Notes: a model not told the origin generated them from the letters alone. A DNA stretch of 64,000 nucleotides from Stanieria sp. NIES-3757 (GCA_002355455.1 AP017375.1:4269640-4333639), one strand, 5' to 3'; counted from the stretch's first letter, positions 1 through 8,850 are shown. Numbers and translations: made by a program.

Positions 1-534
1 TTCTAAATCTCTGAGAATTGATTTGGTTTGGTTATAAGTTCCTTCTAAGCTTAAAGCAATACCTTGACGTTTTAATTTACCATTTACTTCATTACCTAAA
101 GAACCATCTTGAATTGGAACAGGATCTCCTTCGGGTTGATAATTAAGTAATTTACCTTGATTAGCATCAATAAAACTATTAATATCTAACAACAAAGTAT
201 CCAAATCTTTTTGATTAGTAAATAGAGAAGTGACTTGCAATTTTACTGCTTGTTTACTTGCTAAATCTGCTTGAAGTTGGGCAATTTGCTGTTGAACATC
301 TCCACTTTTAATTTGATCTAATTGACCTTGTTTTTCTTGGTGCTGGGTTTTAACCTGTTCGTAGCTTTCTTTAAAAGGTGCAATTTTATTCATATAAATA
401 TAACCAGCCCCAACAATACCTAATACTGCTAAAGCAAGACCACTAACTACTGGAGTAAAAGTAATTCCAAAAGCTGTCGGATAATCTTCTTTTCCTTTGC
501 CTTCTTCTAAGAGAAAATCATCGGTAAATGTCAT
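1..534 (-). CDS. pilO: PilO, type IV pilus inner-membrane alignment protein (3' part cut off)
   Basis: PilO forms a heterodimer with PilN in the inner membrane and links the pilus motor to the outer-membrane secretin. Reading from the ATG at 534, 178 residues run without a stop to the window edge: a short cytoplasmic N-terminus, one membrane segment at about residues 22-47, then a periplasmic coiled coil rich in Gln and Lys. The start ATG overlaps the pilN stop TGA by four bases (ATGA), typical of translational coupling. Assignment rests on order (pilM, pilN, this gene) and topology. The C-terminal ferredoxin-like domain lies mostly outside the window. Partial at the left edge. Confidence 0.88.
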   Translation of the reverse strand, partial: MTFTDDFLLEEGKGKEDYPTAFGITFTPVVSGLALAVLGIVGAGYIYMNKIAPFKESYEQVKTQHQEKQGQLDQIKSGDVQQQIAQLQADLASKQAVKLQVTSLFTNQKDLDTLLLDINSFIDANQGKLLNYQPEGDPVPIQDGSLGNEVNGKLKRQGIALSLEGTYNQTKSILRDLE

Positions 535-1280
535 TTTAAAATAGCTCCTTTATTCTCAAGAGTTTTTAGACGAGTTACTAAACCAACAGCACCTTTATTA
601 TTAAACTCGCGAATCATTTGCGAAGCTGGTGTATTGCTTAATTGCGTAGTAATTGAATATTTAACTCCTTGAGGAAATTGAACGAGTAAGTCTTCAGGAA
701 TTTCTTCTTTATTTTCAATAGCGACCTCTAAATCAGCTAAATTAGCTCCTGTAAGCTTGATATTTTGACTGTTAAAAAAAGGAGAGCGTTGTAGAAACAA
801 AACGAAATCGTTAACGTCGTTATAAGAACGAGCAATGCCACTAACAACTAATTGAGTGTTATCAATTGAACCACTTTGTTGGATTGTATCAACTTGTACC
901 CCTGGAGGAATGCGATCGCTTATTTCTTGTAAAATTGCTGACCAAGGTCTAATTTTTTCAAAGACACTAATTAGAGCTTTGGTTTCTTGTTCTACACCAG
1001 TAATTTGTTGTTTGATTTGATCTAGTTGTTGATTTTGATTTTGAAGGCTAGCGATTTCTCCATCAATACCTTGAATTTGTTGTTCTAAAGCTGCTTTTTC
1101 GCTCTCTAAAGATTTAAGATAACCAAAAGCTGCACCAGGAAAAGCCACAAGAGCGATCGCGCCAAAAACTAGAGGCAGTTGTTTGGCAATGGGCTGTTTA
1201 GCTTTTTGCGACTTAACTTCACCTTCCGAAGTTTTATTTAAACCTCGGTCTTTCAGAAAATTAACATCTAAACTATACAT
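531..1280 (-). CDS. pilN: PilN, type IV pilus assembly protein
   Basis: This 249-residue bitopic inner-membrane protein is the PilO partner in the pilus alignment subcomplex. The N-terminus carries the short motif by which PilN docks into cytoplasmic PilM; here it reads DVNFLKDR, the cyanobacterial variant of the INLLP-type motif. One membrane segment follows at about residues 33-55, then a coiled coil (about 58-105) and a periplasmic ferredoxin-like domain with the conserved stretch PPGVQVDTI. It lies 74 bp downstream of pilM and overlaps pilO by four bases, so the three are probably one transcript. The pilus drives motility and natural transformation in cyanobacteria. Confidence 0.9.
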   Translation of the reverse strand: MYSLDVNFLKDRGLNKTSEGEVKSQKAKQPIAKQLPLVFGAIALVAFPGAAFGYLKSLESEKAALEQQIQGIDGEIASLQNQNQQLDQIKQQITGVEQETKALISVFEKIRPWSAILQEISDRIPPGVQVDTIQQSGSIDNTQLVVSGIARSYNDVNDFVLFLQRSPFFNSQNIKLTGANLADLEVAIENKEEIPEDLLVQFPQGVKYSITTQLSNTPASQMIREFNNKGAVGLVTRLKTLENKGAILK

Positions 1281-1336
1281 AAATGATTCGACAAAATTAA
1301 ATTAATTGATGAATAGAGACAAGAGATAATAGTGAG

Positions 1337-1354
1337 TTGGTCACTGGTCACTGA
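1337..1354. repeat. Heptameric tandem repeat (CAGTGAC type) just after the pilM stop
   Basis: On the minus strand, about two units of CAGTGAC (period 7) begin directly after the pilM TAA. The same repeat recurs at 18281-18298, where it supplies the stop codon of another gene. It matches the behaviour of cyanobacterial STRR heptamers. Confidence 0.75.
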
Positions 1355-2461
1355 TTACGCTTCCCGCATACCCAAACCCAAAACCACCCCTAAACCAGGA
1401 CGTTTAATTAATGGAATTTCCTGATTGACTTCTAAAGCTAAAGCTGCAATTGGATCGATTTGCATAGTGGGTAAATTTAATCGTTGGGTAAAAAACTCAT
1501 CAATTTCACCAATTCCCGCACCCGGCCCGGCTAAAAGAATTTGAGCCACTTCTAATTCTTCGCTTTGATTTAAATAAAAATTGATCGAACGACCAATTTC
1601 ATCAATTAATTCGCCTAAAACTTTAAGTAAAGCTGCCATTCCTGGATTCATTTGTAATATTCCTGTATCACCTCCTGTATCCATTGGCGTAGTGATCAAA
1701 CTCATATCTTGTAAGACATCCATATCTCGGGTCACTGGCAAACCCATTGCTTGAGAAAGCGCACTTCGCATCTGGTACATTCCAAGGGGTACAGTTCGAG
1801 AAAATTGTGGTACTCCTTCAACAATAATTGCGATTTCTGTACTATCAAATTCAATATCTACCAAGACAACTGCTTCTTTAGAACCAAATTGACGTAGTTG
1901 TTCACGAATCGTTCTAATTAAAGCAAAACTATTAATCTCTAAAATGTCTATTTGTAGATCTGCTTGCTGGAAAATATCAAGATAAAGATCGGTAATTTCT
2001 TTTCTAGTTGCTACCAACAAGACATTAACTTTTTCAATACCATCTTCATCCATGAAATAGCCTAGTTTTTGATAGTCTAGATCTACTTCTTCCCGTGGAT
2101 AAGGTAGATACATCCCTGCTTCATGAACCAAAACCATTTCTTTTAATTCTTGTTCATCTAGTTCAGCAGGAATAGGAATAATTCTAATAATTGCCTCGCG
2201 CATTGGTACTGCGGTAGCTATTTGTTTGGCATTGATTTTATGTTGTTTAAATGTTTCTTTGATTATCTCCGACAAACTCAAAGAATCAACAATTACACCA
2301 TCTTCAAAGATTCCTTCTGGCATCTCCGCAGAAATATTTTTAATGAGTTTGTAACGTTGTTTTTGTTTGGCAATTTGCGCAATATTAATTTGTTGTGGAT
2401 TAATTTCTATTCCAATTCCTTGAGATTTTTTGGCGAATAGATTGGTTAAATTATTTAACAT
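1355..2461 (-). CDS. pilM: PilM, actin-like ATPase of the type IV pilus
   Basis: PilM is a cytoplasmic ATP-binding protein of the FtsA/actin fold that binds the PilN N-terminus and connects the pilus motor to the alignment complex. At 368 residues the length is normal. Family segments include the N-terminal strand GIGIEINPQQ, the stretch AVPMREAIIRIIPIP, the second nucleotide-binding strand VVLVDIEFDSTEIAI and the late glycine-rich loop ILLAGPGAGIGEI. The ATG at 2461 is the first plausible start. It is the first gene of the pilMNO unit. The roughly 300 bp upstream separates it from a divergent lipoprotein gene and presumably holds both promoters. Confidence 0.93.
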   Translation of the reverse strand: MLNNLTNLFAKKSQGIGIEINPQQINIAQIAKQKQRYKLIKNISAEMPEGIFEDGVIVDSLSLSEIIKETFKQHKINAKQIATAVPMREAIIRIIPIPAELDEQELKEMVLVHEAGMYLPYPREEVDLDYQKLGYFMDEDGIEKVNVLLVATRKEITDLYLDIFQQADLQIDILEINSFALIRTIREQLRQFGSKEAVVLVDIEFDSTEIAIIVEGVPQFSRTVPLGMYQMRSALSQAMGLPVTRDMDVLQDMSLITTPMDTGGDTGILQMNPGMAALLKVLGELIDEIGRSINFYLNQSEELEVAQILLAGPGAGIGEIDEFFTQRLNLPTMQIDPIAALALEVNQEIPLIKRPGLGVVLGLGMREA

Positions 2462-2702
2462 ATTTTTGCCTAAGAAAATTACTGTGCTAGTCTGCCAAAT
2501 AACAAAAGCTAGATTTGATAAATATGAGCATAATTTATTATTAATAAAACAAATAATCTCAAGTAAATTTCATAATTTTAGAAGTTATTCGCCCTTGATT
2601 GAATGCATTTTGCTTTTCTGTTCGACATTGTAGCTGCTAAAATAACTTTTACAGATAAGTGGTTTTACTGAAAAATTATCGGGTAAATTAAGTTAACCTA
2701 GT

Positions 2703-2708
2703 TATAAT
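2703..2708 (+). promoter_or_regulatory. Possible -10 box for the lipoprotein gene
   Basis: A perfect TATAAT hexamer lies 52 bases before the ATG at 2761, in the gap between divergent pilM and the lipoprotein gene. No convincing -35 was seen at the right distance, so this is only a candidate. Confidence 0.3.
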
Positions 2709-2760
2709 TACGCAAGTGCTACTTTGGCTCAAGCAAAAATTATATTTTTACCTGAAATTA

Positions 2761-4068
2761 ATGTCGATGTTCAGTAATTTATCTACAAAAAAATTTAGTT
2801 TATGGTTAATAATCGGCTTGCTATTAAGCTGGTTGTTAAGTTGCAGTCCTAAGCCTTCAAATACTAATGAATTAGAATTTTGGACAATGCAATTACAACC
2901 GCAGTTTACTGAGTATTTTACTCAGCTAAATAATAAGTTTGAGACTAATAATCAAACAGTCAAAGTTAACTGGGTAGATATTCCTTGGTCAGCCATGGAA
3001 AGTAAGATTTTAACTGCGATTTCTAGTAAAACTGCCCCAGATATAGTTAATTTGAATCCTAATTTTGCTTCGCAATTAGCAACACGTAATGCTTGGTTAA
3101 ATTTAGATGAAGTTATCACACCGGATGTTAAGAAAAGTTACTTACCTAAAATCTGGCAAGCTAGTACCATTGAAACTTGTCAGGAAAGTAATTGTCGTGA
3201 AACTTCTTTCGGTATTCCTTGGTATTTAACGACGCGAATTACTATTTATAATCAAGAATTGTTAAATCAGGCAGGTCTAAAACAACCACCCACAACCTAT
3301 GAAGAATTAGCTCAAGTTGCCCGACAAATCAAAGATAAGACAGGAAAATATGCTTTGTTTGTCACTTTTGTACCTGAAGATTCGGGAGAAATTTTAGAAT
3401 CTTTGGTACAGATGGGAGTGGATTTAGTAGATGAGCAAGGAAAGGCTGCTTTTAATACTCCTGCTGGAGTAGCTGCTTTTCGTTACTGGGTAGATTTGTA
3501 TCAACAAGGATTGTTACCACCAGAAGTTCTAACTCAGGGACATCGCCACGGAATCGAACTTTATCAAGCAGGAGAAACTGCCTTATTATCTTCTGGTGCT
3601 GAATTTCTAAAGGCGATCGCAACTAATGCCCCAACGATTGCCCAAGTATCTGCTGCTGCCCCCCAAATTACGGGAAAAACAGGCAAAAAAAATGTTGCGG
3701 TGATGAATCTGGTTATTCCTCGCGATACTGATAAACCAGAAGAAGCTTTAAAATATGCTTTGTATGTTACCAATACAGAAAATCAATTAGCTTTTGCCAA
3801 ACAAGCTAATGTTCTTCCTTCAACCTCAGATGCTGTTCAACAATATATTCAGGAGTTTTCTTCACAACAAACGACTAATTCGGTAGAACAAGCCAGAAAA
3901 GTTAGTGCGATGCAATTAGAAGATGCAGAAGTTCTCATTCCTGCCATGAAGAATCTTAAATTATTGCAACAATCTATTTATGAAAATTTACAAGCAGCAA
4001 TGTTGAAAGAAAAAACTGTTGAACAAGCAGTTGAGGATGCAGCAGCCCAATGGAATCAACAGGAGTAG
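2761..4068 (+). CDS. ABC-transporter extracellular solute-binding lipoprotein (sugar type)
   Basis: This family-1 solute-binding protein of about 435 residues probably delivers a sugar or oligosaccharide to an ABC permease in the inner membrane. The N-terminus has Lys-Lys, a hydrophobic stretch and a lipobox-like LLSC, so it should be a lipoprotein. The mature part begins ELEFWTMQLQP, and the stretch APDIVNLNPNF is typical of the maltose/glycerol-phosphate binding group. The frame is open back to a GTG at 2716, but starting at ATG 2761 (or 2767) gives a normal signal peptide. No permease or ATPase genes are adjacent, as is common in cyanobacteria. The substrate cannot be read from the sequence. 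Confidence 0.82.
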   Translation: MSMFSNLSTKKFSLWLIIGLLLSWLLSCSPKPSNTNELEFWTMQLQPQFTEYFTQLNNKFETNNQTVKVNWVDIPWSAMESKILTAISSKTAPDIVNLNPNFASQLATRNAWLNLDEVITPDVKKSYLPKIWQASTIETCQESNCRETSFGIPWYLTTRITIYNQELLNQAGLKQPPTTYEELAQVARQIKDKTGKYALFVTFVPEDSGEILESLVQMGVDLVDEQGKAAFNTPAGVAAFRYWVDLYQQGLLPPEVLTQGHRHGIELYQAGETALLSSGAEFLKAIATNAPTIAQVSAAAPQITGKTGKKNVAVMNLVIPRDTDKPEEALKYALYVTNTENQLAFAKQANVLPSTSDAVQQYIQEFSSQQTTNSVEQARKVSAMQLEDAEVLIPAMKNLKLLQQSIYENLQAAMLKEKTVEQAVEDAAAQWNQQE

Positions 4069-4160
4069 ATTAGCTTAGAAAAATTAGAAAAAATTGTTGA
4101 TATCTTAGGACTTTGCTTACAATGAAGAGGAAAGATAATCTTCATTTTTTGTCCGTGCCA

Positions 4161-4697
4161 ATGAACAATCAGAAACAGGATGTTAATTTGGGTGTAGCTT
4201 ACCTCTTGTGGGGTTTATGTGTTTTTGGTGTTTGTGGAATTCATCGTTTTTATCTCGGTAGAATTGGCACGGGTCTACTTTATCTTTTTACTTTTGGTTT
4301 ATTCGGTTTTGGTCAAGTAATTGACTTATTTCTTATTCCTGACATGGCACAGGAAAGAAATCGTTTTCTATTAGAAAAATTGAGAACCGAAAAAATATTA
4401 AAATTTGCTGATCGCGGTGAAGAAATAATTAGAAGAAAAACTGCTCAGTTATTAAATCAAGTTCAAAAAAATTTAGAAACAGCCCCAGGAAAACCTCAAC
4501 CATCAGACCCAATGTTGCTGTTACTAAAAGCTGCTGCTGCTCATAATAATGTTTTGTCGATGGGACAAGCAATGATTGCCACAGAATTATCGGCAGATAC
4601 AGTAGAAAGATTATTAAAACAAGCTCTAAAACAAGGAATCGCTCATATTGATAACGATCCAGAAACAGGGGCTGTTCGATATCATTTCGATCTGTAA
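4161..4697 (+). CDS. TM2-domain membrane protein
   Basis: The protein starts MNNQKQDVNLG and runs straight into a TM2 domain: two membrane segments (about residues 10-30 and 35-55) with the signature GIHRFYLGR between them and GLFGFGQVIDL in the second. A soluble C-terminal half of about 110 residues follows, predicted mainly helical. The function of TM2 proteins is not well established. Upstream in-frame starts exist at 4122 (ATG) and 4113 (TTG), but the TM2 domain normally begins close to the N-terminus, so 4161 is preferred. A terminator-like hairpin follows 30 bases after the stop. Confidence 0.8.
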   Translation: MNNQKQDVNLGVAYLLWGLCVFGVCGIHRFYLGRIGTGLLYLFTFGLFGFGQVIDLFLIPDMAQERNRFLLEKLRTEKILKFADRGEEIIRRKTAQLLNQVQKNLETAPGKPQPSDPMLLLLKAAAAHNNVLSMGQAMIATELSADTVERLLKQALKQGIAHIDNDPETGAVRYHFDL

Positions 4698-4727
4698 AAC
4701 TTTACTTAAACTCAATCAATAAGGGGA

Positions 4728-4755
4728 GGGAAAATTTATAAATTTTCCCTTTTTT
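4728..4755 (+). terminator. Rho-independent terminator after the TM2 gene
   Basis: An 11-bp inverted repeat (GGGAAAATTTA / TAAATTTTCCC) is followed directly by six T on the plus strand. It overlaps the last codons of the convergent small membrane protein gene. Confidence 0.7.
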
Positions 4756-4963
4756 GGTTTCTAGAGATTAATTTAGAACCGACTAAATAAATCGCGATCA
4801 CACTTAATTGAACTCCCATTAATAAGGAGTAAATAATCAAAATTGCACTGAGACTATGAGCAGATTTTAAAGAAATTAATAATGCTCCAAAAGTGGTATA
4901 AGGTAATAAACGAATCCAAGTACGATGTAGGGGTCTTTCTGCGTTTGATAATTTAATATTCAT
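4736..4963 (-). CDS. Small two-helix membrane protein, unknown function
   Basis: I do not recognise this gene. From the ATG at 4963 it encodes 75 residues: a polar start (MNIKLSNAERPLHR) and two hydrophobic segments at about residues 20-35 and 38-62, ending in a basic tail. Its start overlaps the end of the upstream M48 protease gene by 11 bases, so it is probably co-transcribed and perhaps translationally coupled. The frame is open further upstream, but that would lie inside the protease gene. The 3' end shares bases with a terminator hairpin of the convergent gene. Confidence 0.55.
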   Translation of the reverse strand: MNIKLSNAERPLHRTWIRLLPYTTFGALLISLKSAHSLSAILIIYSLLMGVQLSVIAIYLVGSKLISRNQKRENL

Positions 4964-6572
4964 TATCACGTTGTCTCTCTTTATATTCTTCAGTCTGTTG
5001 ATATTGGTGCCATAATTTAGCAACTTTTTGACTAATTTTTTGATGCTTGGCTACTCCTTCATAAGCATAACGATTTAAATTATTTTTGATAATCAAATTT
5101 TCCATATCACTAATTCTGGCTTCAGTTTGAGGATGAGTAGATAACCAAGCAGGGGGTTCGGGTCGTTCTTCTTTAGCAGCCTCTCGATCTAACTTAACCA
5201 TTAAATTACGAACTCCGTCAGCAGCGTAACCAGCATTAACTAACATTCTTGTGCCAAAGACATCCGCTTGTCTTTCCATATCTCGGCTGTAATTAAGTAC
5301 AATCAGGTTTCCTGTCAAACCACCCACATAAGGAATGTATTGAACGACATTAGCGGTGAGACTACCTCGAGAAACTAATTGAAAACCATGAGAAAGAACA
5401 GCATGGGAAATTTCATGGGCAAGTAAACCAGCTAATTCTGCTTCTGATTCAGTTTTCATAATTACTCCTGCATTTACAAAAACTTTTCCTCCAGGCAAAG
5501 CAAACGCATTAATTTGATCGTCCATTACTACATAAAATTGATAATCAAATTCATTTCTTCCCGAAACAGCAGCAACTTTTTGACCAACTTTTTTGACATA
5601 ATTTAATACTTCTGGGTCTTTAACCATTGGCAGATATTTTTGAGCTTGTTTAGCGGTACTCTCGCCAACGGCACTTTCGCCTCTTAGTAACATAATAGTC
5701 GTTTCTAAAGCAGAAATTGGGCCGAACAAATTTCCTGTTAAAGCATAACCAACTGCCCCTGTAATTAAGTTACCAATCGCATTTCCTCTCAGTTCGGCAC
5801 GGAGATGACTTTGAAAATTTTCTAGATATTGATCTGCTAATTGAGCAAATTCTGCTGCCTCGGGATGTTGAGGATTAAATAAAGTAAATTGACGGGCAGT
5901 AATTGAAGCATCTAACCAATTTTTATCAGCTATGTCTGCTGCAATTTTCGCTCTTAATAATTTAGGTTCATTAGGATATTGACTAATGGCTGTCTCTAAA
6001 ACTTTTAAGGCTTCTTCTGTTTGAGCTTGCTTTTGCAAAGCTTCTGCATAATAAATATGACCTGGAATGAATTCAGGTTGTTCTTGTACCAACAGTTGTA
6101 GAGGCACAACAATTTTACTAGCTAAATTTTGTTTCAAACCTGATTGATAAGTTCGCCAATAAACTGCACCTGCGGGACTTAATTGTTCTGTTTCATAAAA
6201 GAGTTTGGCAATTGTAGTTTGACGAATTAGATTTTTTTCTATTTCCCAAGGTTGTTTGACTTCGCGATATAATTTTTCCGCAGCAACTTTTTTGCCAGTT
6301 AAATAGAATCGATCTGCTGTAGCTAATTTTAGATAACGGATAATTTGTTCAGAAGTAGGTTGTTTTTTAGCAACTTCATTATCATTTGATGAGTCTGTTT
6401 TTGATTCCGATCGTTCTAAATTATCACTATTGGGGAGGTTTGTTCCTGTATAATTTTCCGTAACCGTTGTTTTTTCCGTGTTTGCTTCAGCTACAGTTGT
6501 TTGAGCAAAAGTTGTTTGACTAGTTGATAAAATAATTGTAATTATTGTCAATAAGTTTGTTAACAATTTCAT
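4953..6572 (-). CDS. M48-family zinc metalloprotease with TPR region (BepA-like)
   Basis: This is a secreted or periplasmic 539-residue protein. A signal peptide (about residues 1-23, ending TFAQ) is followed by a Ser/Thr-rich linker, a TPR-like helical region (about 85-260), a glycine-rich hydrophobic stretch, and an M48 peptidase domain with HEISH at about 384-388. The downstream motif MERQADVFG supplies the third zinc ligand, Glu. The domains occur in reversed order compared with E. coli BepA, where the TPRs follow the protease. By analogy it would degrade or mature misfolded envelope proteins; this is inference. A small membrane protein gene overlaps its 3' end. Confidence 0.87.
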   Translation of the reverse strand: MKLLTNLLTIITIILSTSQTTFAQTTVAEANTEKTTVTENYTGTNLPNSDNLERSESKTDSSNDNEVAKKQPTSEQIIRYLKLATADRFYLTGKKVAAEKLYREVKQPWEIEKNLIRQTTIAKLFYETEQLSPAGAVYWRTYQSGLKQNLASKIVVPLQLLVQEQPEFIPGHIYYAEALQKQAQTEEALKVLETAISQYPNEPKLLRAKIAADIADKNWLDASITARQFTLFNPQHPEAAEFAQLADQYLENFQSHLRAELRGNAIGNLITGAVGYALTGNLFGPISALETTIMLLRGESAVGESTAKQAQKYLPMVKDPEVLNYVKKVGQKVAAVSGRNEFDYQFYVVMDDQINAFALPGGKVFVNAGVIMKTESEAELAGLLAHEISHAVLSHGFQLVSRGSLTANVVQYIPYVGGLTGNLIVLNYSRDMERQADVFGTRMLVNAGYAADGVRNLMVKLDREAAKEERPEPPAWLSTHPQTEARISDMENLIIKNNLNRYAYEGVAKHQKISQKVAKLWHQYQQTEEYKERQRDNEY

Positions 6573-6797
6573 AAAAATAAAGAAATATTCAATAAAATAT
6601 TTGGTTAAATTGACTTTACATAAATTATGAAATAAACTAACCCAACTTGTCTGTGACTTCTTGCAGTTAAAGGGGTGTAAATAAAAGTAATCAATAACAA
6701 GTAGTGCAACTTACTTTTATTGTACAATTTGGTTTTTAGAACTATCAGAAACTGAGAATATTAATTCACAGCAAATCACTTAACTTTCTTTTTAACC

Positions 6798-6977
6798 ATG
6801 ACTACTCACTTTATTACTGCTGAAATTAACCTTGAAGAAAATCCCGTCACCTTAACACAACAAATAGAAGCCGAATTAAGTAAACATGGTGAGCCTCTAC
6901 GCTGGGCAATTACTCAAGTAGACCAACAACAACACGTAGCGCAAATTGAAGCAATTGTAACTACTGAGGAAGTCTAG
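6798..6977 (+). CDS. Small conserved-looking protein paired with DUF3326 (59 residues)
   Basis: An ATG at 6798 opens a 59-codon frame ending TAG at 6975-6977, and its last base is the first base of the GTG start of the DUF3326 gene. The protein is acidic, starts MTTHFITAEINL and contains GEPLRWAITQVD; the alternating polar pattern suggests a small alpha/beta fold. The one-base stop/start overlap strongly suggests translational coupling and a joint role with the next gene. I cannot name a function. Codon use looks like that of its neighbours, so I consider it a real gene despite its size. Confidence 0.68.
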   Translation: MTTHFITAEINLEENPVTLTQQIEAELSKHGEPLRWAITQVDQQQHVAQIEAIVTTEEV

Positions 6978-8074
6978 TGAGTCATCCTTATACAGCGGTG
7001 TTAATCGTCCCTACGGGAGTAGGGGCTGCCATTGGAGGTTATGCAGGAGACGCTTTACCTGTAGCGCGGGCAATGGCTCAAGTTTGCGATCGCTTGATTA
7101 CCCATCCTAATGTCCTGAATGGCGCACAATTGTATTGGTCGATGGACAATACTTATTATGTCGAAGGTTATGGATTGGATCAGTTTGCTGCTTCTGACTG
7201 GGGATTGCAGCCAGTTCATCAAAATCGCATAGGATTGTTGCTAGATCGAGGGATTGAGCCAGAATTACGCTTGCGTCATCTCCAGGCAGCCGATGCTACT
7301 AGAGCAACTTTGGGACTAAATCTTACTGATTATGTAGTCACCGATGCGCCTCTGGAAGTTCAATTACGCACCGCTGCTTCGGGAGCAAGTTGGGGAACGA
7401 TTGGTAATCCAGGCAGTTTGTTACGAGGAGCAGAAAAGCTAATTCGTCAAACAGGAGCAAATGCGATCGCCGTTGTAGCTAGGTTTCCTGACGATCAAGA
7501 AAGTATAGCTTTAAATAATTATCGTCATGGTGCAGGAGTAGACGCCCTAGCAGGAGCAGAAGCAGTCATTTCTCATTTATTAGTACGTCAGTTTCAAATT
7601 CCCGCAGCCCATGCACCTGCTTTAAATCCTTTACCTTTAGAACCTAATTTATCTCCTCGTGCAGCAGCAGAAGAATTAGGTTATACATTTCTACCTTGTG
7701 TTTTAGTAGGATTAGCTCGCGCACCTCAATTTGTCACTCCAGAAAAATTAACTTCAGCAGAGACATCACAAGTCCTGAAGGAAAACTTTAGAGACTCGTC
7801 CTCAACCATCTGGGCAAATCAAGTAGATACGGTGATTGTACCTGCTAGTGCTTGTGGTGGTAGTGCTATACTCAGTTTCAGTGGCACATCAACTCAAATT
7901 ATTGCTGTAGAAGAAAACATTACTCAGATGCAAGTTCCTCCTGAACCATTGGGAATCAAAGCAATTAGAGTAAACTCTTATTTAGAGGCTTTAGGGATTG
8001 TAGTAGCCCATCGTGCGGGTATTAATGCCGATGCCCTCCGTCCTTCGTTGTCATCTCTTCGTTGTTTAACTTAA
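6977..8074 (+). CDS. DUF3326-family protein
   Basis: This 365-residue soluble protein belongs to the DUF3326 family, known mainly from cyanobacteria and plants, with no established function. Family hallmarks seen: the N-terminal VLIVPTGVGAAIGGYAGDAL, the stretch THPNVLNGAQLYW, the glycine-rich TIGNPGSLLRGAEKLI and VPASACGGSAILSF. No signal peptide or membrane segment is present, so it is probably cytoplasmic. The GTG start overlaps the stop of the 59-codon gene by one base, and the next gene (CPBP protease) begins four bases after its stop, so three genes likely form one operon. Confidence 0.86.
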   Translation: MSHPYTAVLIVPTGVGAAIGGYAGDALPVARAMAQVCDRLITHPNVLNGAQLYWSMDNTYYVEGYGLDQFAASDWGLQPVHQNRIGLLLDRGIEPELRLRHLQAADATRATLGLNLTDYVVTDAPLEVQLRTAASGASWGTIGNPGSLLRGAEKLIRQTGANAIAVVARFPDDQESIALNNYRHGAGVDALAGAEAVISHLLVRQFQIPAAHAPALNPLPLEPNLSPRAAAEELGYTFLPCVLVGLARAPQFVTPEKLTSAETSQVLKENFRDSSSTIWANQVDTVIVPASACGGSAILSFSGTSTQIIAVEENITQMQVPPEPLGIKAIRVNSYLEALGIVVAHRAGINADALRPSLSSLRCLT

Positions 8075-8078
8075 ATCA

Positions 8079-8669
8079 GTGGCAAATTATAATAATTCAG
8101 AAATCGAACCTCTCAGCCGTACCCAGATTTTAGTAGTTATGGGTGTTACTGCGGTGATTTTGTTAGGTGTAGCTAAAATATGGCAAAGGTTAGGTTCTGT
8201 AAAACTTTTACCTGTAATCTTCGATCTCAATGCCTTACTCTGGGGTATTGGTATGGCAGCAGGGATTACTTTTGCTAGTAGTATTATTTATTGGCTTTGG
8301 CCTGCTTATCGACAAAGTGCGGATCTGTATTTGGAATTAGTCATTAAACCGTTAGTTTTACCCGATTTAATTTGGTTGGGTCTTCTTCCTGGTTTAAGTG
8401 AAGAATTATTATTTCGGGGAGTAATGTTGCCTGCTTTGGGGTTAAATTTAGCTGCTGTAATTATTTCTAGCTTATTATTTGGTGTTCTTCATCTAAGTGG
8501 TGCTGGACAGTGGCCTTATGTAGTTTGGGCAACAATAGTAGGTTTTGCTTTAGGTTACAGTGCCTTATTGACAGGTAATTTATTAATCCCAATTATTGCC
8601 CATATTATTACTAACCTAGTTTCTAGTATTCTGTGGAAAGCAACTCATCCTCAAACAAGCAAAGAATAA
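8079..8669 (+). CDS. CPBP-family intramembrane metalloprotease
   Basis: A 196-residue polytopic membrane protein of the CPBP (CAAX prenyl protease/bacteriocin-processing, Abi) family. The catalytic glutamates and arginine are in SEELLFRG (about residues 107-114); the later histidine motifs are VLHLSG and PIIAHIITN. At least five hydrophobic segments are visible. It starts with GTG four bases after the DUF3326 stop, implying the same transcript. Cyanobacteria and chloroplasts carry several such proteases; substrates are mostly unknown. Confidence is high for the family and low for any specific role. Confidence 0.86.
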   Translation: MANYNNSEIEPLSRTQILVVMGVTAVILLGVAKIWQRLGSVKLLPVIFDLNALLWGIGMAAGITFASSIIYWLWPAYRQSADLYLELVIKPLVLPDLIWLGLLPGLSEELLFRGVMLPALGLNLAAVIISSLLFGVLHLSGAGQWPYVVWATIVGFALGYSALLTGNLLIPIIAHIITNLVSSILWKATHPQTSKE

Positions 8670-8683
8670 AATCAAAAGTCAAC

Positions 8684-8711
8684 ACCGCGATTAGAGAGCC
8701 TCTCTCGCGGT
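8684..8711. repeat. Perfect-arm hairpin 3' of the CPBP gene
   Basis: Arms ACCGCG/CGCGGT and AGAGAG/CTCTCT form a two-part stem with a three-base bulge. It lies between convergent genes. There is no T-tract, so it may be a dispersed repeat or processing site rather than a terminator. The rest of 8712-8850 is GC-richer than its surroundings and shows no convincing gene. Confidence 0.5.
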
Positions 8712-8850
8712 CAAAAGCGCACCCCCTGCGTTGAGGTTTCGCGTGACTTGTAAAGATGGAGCAAGAAGTCAAAAGTGGCAGGTACTTCGCCAGGCAAGCA
8801 TCGGTGTTCCCCTGTCAAAATAAATTACTCCTTCTACTTCCTATCTCCTT

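Noticed and set aside
912-919. Frequent GCGATCGC octamers as a novel motif
   Set aside because: This is HIP1, a well-known cyanobacterial over-represented palindrome; used here only as an organism signal.
2222-2633. Two plus-strand frames over and upstream of pilM
   Set aside because: Antisense shadow and AT-rich leader; no conserved features.
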